Shown in pieces: positions 29,590-64,000 of a stretch of 64,000 nucleotides of DNA. The translations under genes were made by a program, and so were the position numbers. Positions within the stretch are counted from its first letter, which is position 1; each line of letters opens with the position of its first letter. The stretch comes from Lepturacanthus savala (taxonomy: Eukaryota > Chordata > Actinopteri > Scombriformes > Trichiuridae), in contig CM060470.1 in assembly GCA_030544235.1 (NCBI GenBank), positions 20,028,356 through 20,092,355 on the forward strand. Direction: 5' to 3'. The notes under the pieces are model-generated. The model had not been told where the DNA came from. It saw only the letters and a program-made list of their open reading frames with translations, and did no database searches.

Positions 29590-30487
29590 ACTGGCAACTC
29601 AGTGCATTTAGGCATGTAGACATGGTCAAGACAATCTCCTGCAGTTCAAACCGAGCATCAGTTTGGGGAAGAAAGGTGATTTGAGTGACTTTGAATGTGG
29701 CATGGTTGTTGGTGCCAGAAGGGCTGGTCTGAGTATTTCAGAAACTGCTGATCTACTGGGATTTTCACGTACAACCATCTCTAGGGTTTACAGAGAATGG
29801 TCTGAAAAAGAAAAAATATCCAGTGAGCGGCAGTTCTGTGGGTGGAAATGCCTTGTTGATGCCAGAGGTCAGAGGAGAATGGCCAGACTGGTTCAAGCTG
29901 ATAGAAAGACAACAGTGACTCAAATAACCACCCGTTACAACCAAGGTAGGCAGAAGAGCATCTCTGAACGCACAGTACGTCCAACTTTGAAGCAGATGGG
30001 CTACAGCAGCAGAAGACCACGCCGGGTGTCACTCCTTTCAGCTAAGAACAGGAAACTGAGGCTACAATTTGCACAAGCTCATCGAAATTGGACAATAGAA
30101 GATTGGAAAAACGTTGCCTGGTCTGATGAGTCTCGATTTCTGCTGCGACATTCAGATGGTAGGATCAGAATCTGGCGTCAACAACATGAAAGCATGGATC
30201 CATCCTGCCTTGTATCAACGGTTCAGGCTGGTGGTGGTGGTGTAATGGTGTGGGGAATATTTTCTTGGTACTCTTTGGGCCCCTTGGTACCAATTGAGCA
30301 TCGTTGCAACGCCACAGCCTACCTGAGTATTGTTGCTGACCATGTCCATCCCTTTATGACCACAATGTACCCAACTTCTGATGGCTACTTTCAGCAGGAT
30401 AATGCACCATGTCATAAAGCTGGAACCATCTCAGACTGGTTTCTTGAACATGACAATGAGTTCACTGTCTTTTACCTTAATAAGTAA
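29590..30487 (+). mobile_element. Tc1-like transposon remnant, 3'-truncated transposase
   Basis: The ORF 29663-30487 (274 codons) is a Tc1/mariner-family transposase. It has an N-terminal helix-turn-helix (SISETADLLGFSRTTISRVY), the first catalytic Asp in WSDESRF and the second in YFQQDNAPCHKA. Full family members then continue with a WPPQSPDLNPIE-like block holding the third acidic residue; here the frame leaves homology after NEFTVF and stops at YLNK. So the catalytic triad is incomplete and the enzyme should be dead. Upstream sequence 29590-29662 still looks like the family's 5' leader. No terminal inverted repeats were found on either side. Very close to a family common in fish genomes; unrelated to both host genes. 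Confidence 0.9.
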
Positions 30488-33400
30488 TTTTTACATTGCA
30501 GCATTGGTACATTTACCGCAGTGAATGATCTCAATATTTCTCCTCTGATATGTATTCTTTAAAAAACACATTACAGGATGTCATAAAAATGTTTAGGAAC
30601 TAACATCAGTTGATGTATCATAACCAGCCTCTGAAATTCACTCCCAGTTGGTCAGAAAGTATTTGTGTCTTTAATGCTCTTATAGCAGTAAAATGTCACG
30701 GTACATAACACAGCACAGCATTTATTTGGTTTTGTGATAAAAATTTATTTGGTATCTGTGAGTAACTACAGTCGTAGTGTTCTCATACATGTCATCTGCA
30801 GTTCATCAAACTGATATATATTTATAAAAATTAGAGAAATATAATCTACATACATCTAATACAAAAACAAAACAGTCTAGTGTGAGTCCACTGCTGGTTT
30901 AGTATCGGGGAGTCATAATAACGGTGACAAATTAAGTGCTGGCGAGAAGAACTCCAAGAAGACGGATGCTCAAATGATAATATTATAATTATGAATCTGT
31001 GCATTAAATAAGTCTAAAAATAAAACATTCTTAAAAACAAACAACCACCAAACACACAACAGGCCCTGGTAAGGTTGAAACAACAGCAACAACAAGGCGT
31101 AATGCAGATGGATCACACACAAACACACCCGTGAACTAGAAGGATGGTTTCTTTGGTTTTTGGTTTAAAACTGTATCAGCCCTTAAAGCCTTTAAATAAA
31201 TGATTCAAAGCACAAACAAACAGCTGGAATGTGGCAAAAAAAACTGTTTAAACTGTTTAAAGACTTTGACATCACACCTGATTTCCACCTGATGCGCTGA
31301 GGGGACGATGCTCAGTTCTCTCACCTCAATCTGTAACAAACTATATTAAACTATTAAAAATTACTTTCAAAAAGCAATACATGATTGATCATTGACGTTT
31401 CTCTGGCACTTTAAGCCCTGCGTGTCAATATGGACACAAATTTAGCCCAAATCAGGAAAGATCCTTAAATATTTCAACTCACTTACTGCTGGTTGTGCTG
31501 TAAAATCAGTTTTTTATTCTGTCCCACAAAGCGACAAACATCTGGTGGAAAAACGACAGACTGAAATGAAGTGTTTTGCTTTAAGGCCGACGGCCTGTAA
31601 GGCGCAGGTCAGGTGACACCAGCTGTAAAACGATTTCAGGTTAAATCTGCCATAAGTCAAAACTAAAAACAAGACAGAAAAGAAAAGTGCTCAAAGAGAA
31701 GAGAGTTGCTGACAGATTCAACATCTGCTGAACATATCAGATGCAAAGGGAGAGCAGCTACGTCGACTCAAACAGACAAGTTTCTTCTTAATTTATCCTC
31801 ACTGACATCACTTCATTCCCGAGTGAGCCTGATACCCACAGAGACACGTTACTGAGGCTTTGTTTGCTTGTTTCTACTGTTTGAATTTGGCAAAAAATGT
31901 TTGTTGTGATGGTTAAAGACTTTTTATTTTGTCCTTAGATCAGTTCATGTTTGTGTTAGAAAATACAGTAACTTGTAACTAAATACGGTTTTGCGATAAT
32001 TTGAGTATTTCCAGGTGATGCTACTTTATATTTTCTCCTCCACTAATTATTTATTTTTTATTTGAAGCTTTAGTTGATCTCGGATGCAAATTTAATTCAG
32101 TGATAATAATATGAGAAGCTTTTAAAATCCAACACATAGTTACAAATGTAACCAGTGGTTTCAACCTTTGAGTCTTTGACATCTTACAAACAGCAAAGAA
32201 GTCATTGTTTGTTGTTTAAGAGTGGTGAATCTGAACTACTGTAATACTTTAACTGCATCAAGCTCATAAAACCTGTGAACTTTTAATGTAATACAATTTT
32301 ACTGTACTTTATAGTACTTCTTTCACCATTAAATAAATCAGTTGGGGTGATATTTGTCAATTGTGTTAAACATGTTTTCTATTTTGATCGTTTTAGTAAA
32401 AGTCATTATCATTACTTGTTTGTTTTTATTCGCTGCTTTGAATTGAGTCAGTGAGATTGAAAAATGTCAAAAGTAATGAATACAAATAAATTTCTGTGTC
32501 TTTATTTCATCCAATGGTCTATAAATGTAAATATTACCAACATTTACTTTATTGATTGACACAGTTTTTATTTTTCAGCCAATAAATAATGGTTGTTTGG
32601 ATGACTAATGTCTGATGGATAAAAACATGTTTTATATGTTGAGGTGACTGGTTCTTGTCAGTGAACTCTATGAATATCAGACTCTGGCCGCCTCTGCCTT
32701 CATCAATCTTCCATCTCTTCACCCTCCTCACCCCTGGACTCACACAGGAAGCAGGTCTGGGTCACTTCCTGTCTGTCAGTACTTCCTGCTACTGATGATG
32801 CAGCTTCAGCTCCAATGAGACTTTGACACAGAGAATCATGTGACCTGCAGCTGGAAGGTGTTCATAAACACGGCTTGGTATTGCTTGGTAGTCGCTCTAC
32901 AAAGGTAAAACTTTACTTTGGGTTTTTTTGTTCTTATATAAACATGCTATTTTGTTGTCATGTCAGAATCATGGTTCAACTCAGAAAGTGCCATGAAATA
33001 AACCTTAGAGGAGAAAATAAAGCAGAGGCGGAGCTTCTCTATTCAAGTTACAGGTGGGCGGAGTTTAGCACAGCACATTTTGACAGAAGTAAATTTTGGT
33101 TTATTAAAACTTGGATCTTATTTTCATAGTTTGTATTAATGCAGGAAAAAAAAACTTTATCCAGACTGAAGCTGTTTTGTAAAAAATTGCATTGCATTAC
33201 ATGTGAATGTAAAATATCAGGTTAAATTGTGTTTCATGTTTGATTTAGTTTTTTTCTCCTCTTGTCAGTGATGAATCTTTGACAACAGGTTCATACTGAG
33301 CTGCTGCAGAAAGAAACAGCTTTTTCTTTAGAAACACTGTCACATTGCTAACAGAATAGATAGTGGTAGCAGTGTTTACTGCAAAAATTAAAACAATATT

Positions 33401-33790
33401 CCCTATATGTACTACACTTTGTCTGATAATGAATATAATTGTGGTGAAATAACATATTTCATTGACAGATAATTTGTTAATATATATTTTTTTTATCTCA
33501 TCTTTTTTTTCATCTTATTTTTTAATTTTATATTTTTGCTATATATTTTTTTACCCTTTTTACCTCAAGTTGATTTCAATAATTATTTCCAGTTGATTTT
33601 CTTCCTGCATAGATGTTTGACATTTGAGAGTCTTTTAAAATTAAAAATGTCTGCTGTGTTAAGCTCCGCCCACCTGATGCTCCGATCACAACGCATTTTG
33701 TTATTTGTGGATCATTTTTTTCCTGCACATGTCTGACAAGCTGAGGAGGAGCCACCTCCTCTTCCTGTGGGAGTCCAGATGTTCACTGCT
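30488..33790 (-). other. mylk: mylk 3' flank / probable 3' UTR, end not defined
   Basis: Non-coding sequence downstream (on the minus strand) of the mylk stop. Several minus-strand AATAAA words (plus TTTATT) occur, for example near 33099, 32548, 32507 and 30720, so the UTR end is ambiguous. The part 32640-32860 is less AT-rich and could be UTR. A dispersed repeat copy lies at about 31990-32200. No ORF of coding character. Confidence 0.4.
31990..32205 (+). repeat. Dispersed repeat family B, copy 1
   Basis: Shares GAGTATTTCCAGG, GCTTTAGTT, AAGCTTTTAAAATCC, AACCAGTGGTTT and CTTTGACATCTTACAAACAG, in the same order, with copies at about 43550-43800 and 49830-50070, and inverted at about 50225-50460. 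Unclassified fish-type interspersed repeat. Confidence 0.75.
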
Positions 33791-62454
<28,664 letters not shown>

Positions 62455-64000
62455 CTGCGAACCACACTGACGGATTAGTGCTTGCTGACATCAAAAGCCC
62501 CTTTCACACATCACTGGGAACTCCTTCAAGGCACTGATAGTGATTTTGACAATTCACACATGCGGCTCCATTCCGGAACATTCCTGTCTTCTTGTGCCTG
62601 TTCACACATGACATGTTTCACCTGTGACCTTTCACCTGTGTGTGAAACATCATACAAACTCTTCTACAGACTGGTCATACTCTAAGTTTCCTTTCCAGTA
62701 ATGTACCACCTTTATATTTCATTGAAATGTTATAGCTTTCTGGCATTCAAATATTAATCCTCCAGGAAAATAGCTGAAATGTTTCTGGGAAAAGCTGCAT
62801 GTGTGAATGGTGCAACAGATATAAACATAGACATCATTAGGAATACATTTAAACTGTTAAATAATGAAGAGATAAATAATCACATTAATGGATTGTGTAA
62901 ATCTATAAATGTGGACTAATTTAAGAATTATATTGAAACGCTACTTCATTGTGATTATTTTCATCGTTTGCCTTTTATTTCATAAGAGGAACATTTCATT
63001 TGAACCTTTTTCCAGTACTGTAGTCACATTTCCAAACAAATACACAAAACACACTTACACAACAGAATTTTACTGCATTTTTACTGCTACAGTTTATCAC
63101 AACGGATTCTTGTCTAGGAAACGTGTTGAGGTTCTTTTAAATGCAAAAGTAGGTTTACCAATGACACTTATTAACGTTCCATTTAGGCCTCATCCACACA
63201 AACTTTTATGGCACGGGTTAAAAAAATTCCTGTCCACACCACCTGTATGATAAAAAATCCTCCTCTCCTACCACATGAAGCCTCAAAATCTGCCTCAATG
63301 TCCTGCACTTGCCAAAGCCATAGGTGGTGATATCACTCCTAACAGGAAGGCCATTTTAGTCAATCACAAGTCTCCATCATAAATGTATTATAAGAACTGG
63401 ATACTGAACCAAAAAATGGCCACTGTTCATTTTAATGTTAAGTTACTTGCCTGTTTTATATATTGAAAAGGTTCCTTACTTCCAGGTTTACTTCCTCATT
63501 ACCTATAGAGACTGATCAGTAGAGTCACTCCCCATGATGCTCTGGCTGTCCCATCATGCCCTGGGGCGATGAGAATGTGCAAATAACAAAAAAACAACAA
63601 CAAACAACTCACCCTTGAGTAATTTAATTCACTTTGATTGCTCAGAGAAAAATAAATAAAATAAAATAATTCCTTAAGAAAAAAAAAAACCAAAAAAAAC
63701 ATCCTCCTGATACACATCAAGATGCGCTGCATCACAGCTGTGAAGTCACACTGGTAAAAGAGACTTCCAGAGCTTTTCTGACCATTAGAAAGGTTTTTGA
63801 TGGATAAAAACACAATGAATTAAAAATATAGAATACAAAGGTAATCAACAGGGTTATAGTTGGGGTGGCCTGGCAACAGTTTTAGAGGCTTCTCTTTTAT
63901 TATTGTGGTCTATAGGAATGAAATGCTTTTTGGGTCACATTTGTTTGTTGCAGTAACACAAGTGGCCACTGGAAGAATTGGCACGCTGTTAAGAGGCGAT
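62455..64000. other. Sequence upstream of the first visible mylk exon (intron), no exon found
   Basis: The first strands of the N-terminal Ig are needed upstream of 62454, but no exon with matching phase and Ig signature was seen before the window end. Family D repeat copy 2 lies at about 63185-63370 (inverted to the copy at 59.1 kb). Confidence 0.55.
63185..63370 (-). repeat. Dispersed repeat family D, copy 2
   Basis: AGGCCTCATCCACACAAACT, TGCCAAAGCCATAGGTGG, CCTAACAGGAAGGCCATTTT and GTCAATCACA are the reverse complement, in order, of the copy at 59095-59315. Confidence 0.75.

Noticed and set aside
62909..63250. A 113-codon plus-strand ORF near the window end
   Set aside because: Overlaps an interspersed repeat and has no domain or splice support.

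Overview
The window is vertebrate genomic DNA, almost certainly from a teleost fish. It holds long multi-exon genes with short AT-rich introns, phase-1 exon borders between Ig and Fn3 modules, many (CA)n, (TA)n and (GA)n microsatellites, a fish-type Tc1 transposon remnant and several fish-type interspersed repeats. No bacterial, organellar or intact viral gene was seen.

Positions 101-23747 (+) are the 3' end of a titin gene (ttn; which fish paralogue is not resolved). I can join 30 coding exons in one continuous frame of about 5,886 residues ending in a stop. In order they encode three complete 11-domain C-zone super-repeats (Ig-Fn-Fn-Ig-Fn-Fn-Fn-Ig-Fn-Fn-Fn), the P-zone block (Ig-Ig-Fn-Fn-Ig-Ig-Fn), the titin kinase, and the M-band tail with its linkers. 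The copy is unusual in three ways. The kinase has lost the catalytic Asp and the regulatory Tyr. The KSP linker is greatly expanded. The Ig domains equivalent to human M7-M9 are missing, so M6 is joined by one short intron to the Ser-rich is7-like exon and then M10. A 3' UTR of about 1 kb ends near an AATAAA at 24781.

Positions 24.8-33.8 kb are mostly intergenic or UTR. They hold small tandem repeats, an unclassified GC-rich block followed by a possible LTR-like segment, diverged CCAATCA-containing repeats, and a 3'-truncated Tc1 transposase ORF (29.6-30.5 kb).

Positions 33791-62454 (-) carry a smooth-muscle-type myosin light chain kinase gene (mylk), convergent with ttn. I can join 22 exons in frame (1,214 codons plus stop); the 5' end lies outside the window. 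The order is Ig, Ig, an actin-binding exon with four DFRxxL-type motifs, Ig, a 20-residue linker microexon, Ig, Fn3, an acidic linker, an intact kinase domain, the calmodulin-binding segment, and the C-terminal telokin Ig with a poly-Glu tail. Its large introns are filled with microsatellites, a SINE inserted into a MITE-like element, a LINE-like 3' tail and several dispersed repeat families.

Both genes encode giant or large Ig/Fn3 proteins with an internal CAMK-type kinase domain. Titin acts as sarcomeric scaffold and spring; MLCK phosphorylates myosin regulatory light chain. The titin kinase here looks like a pseudokinase, while the MLCK keeps all catalytic residues.
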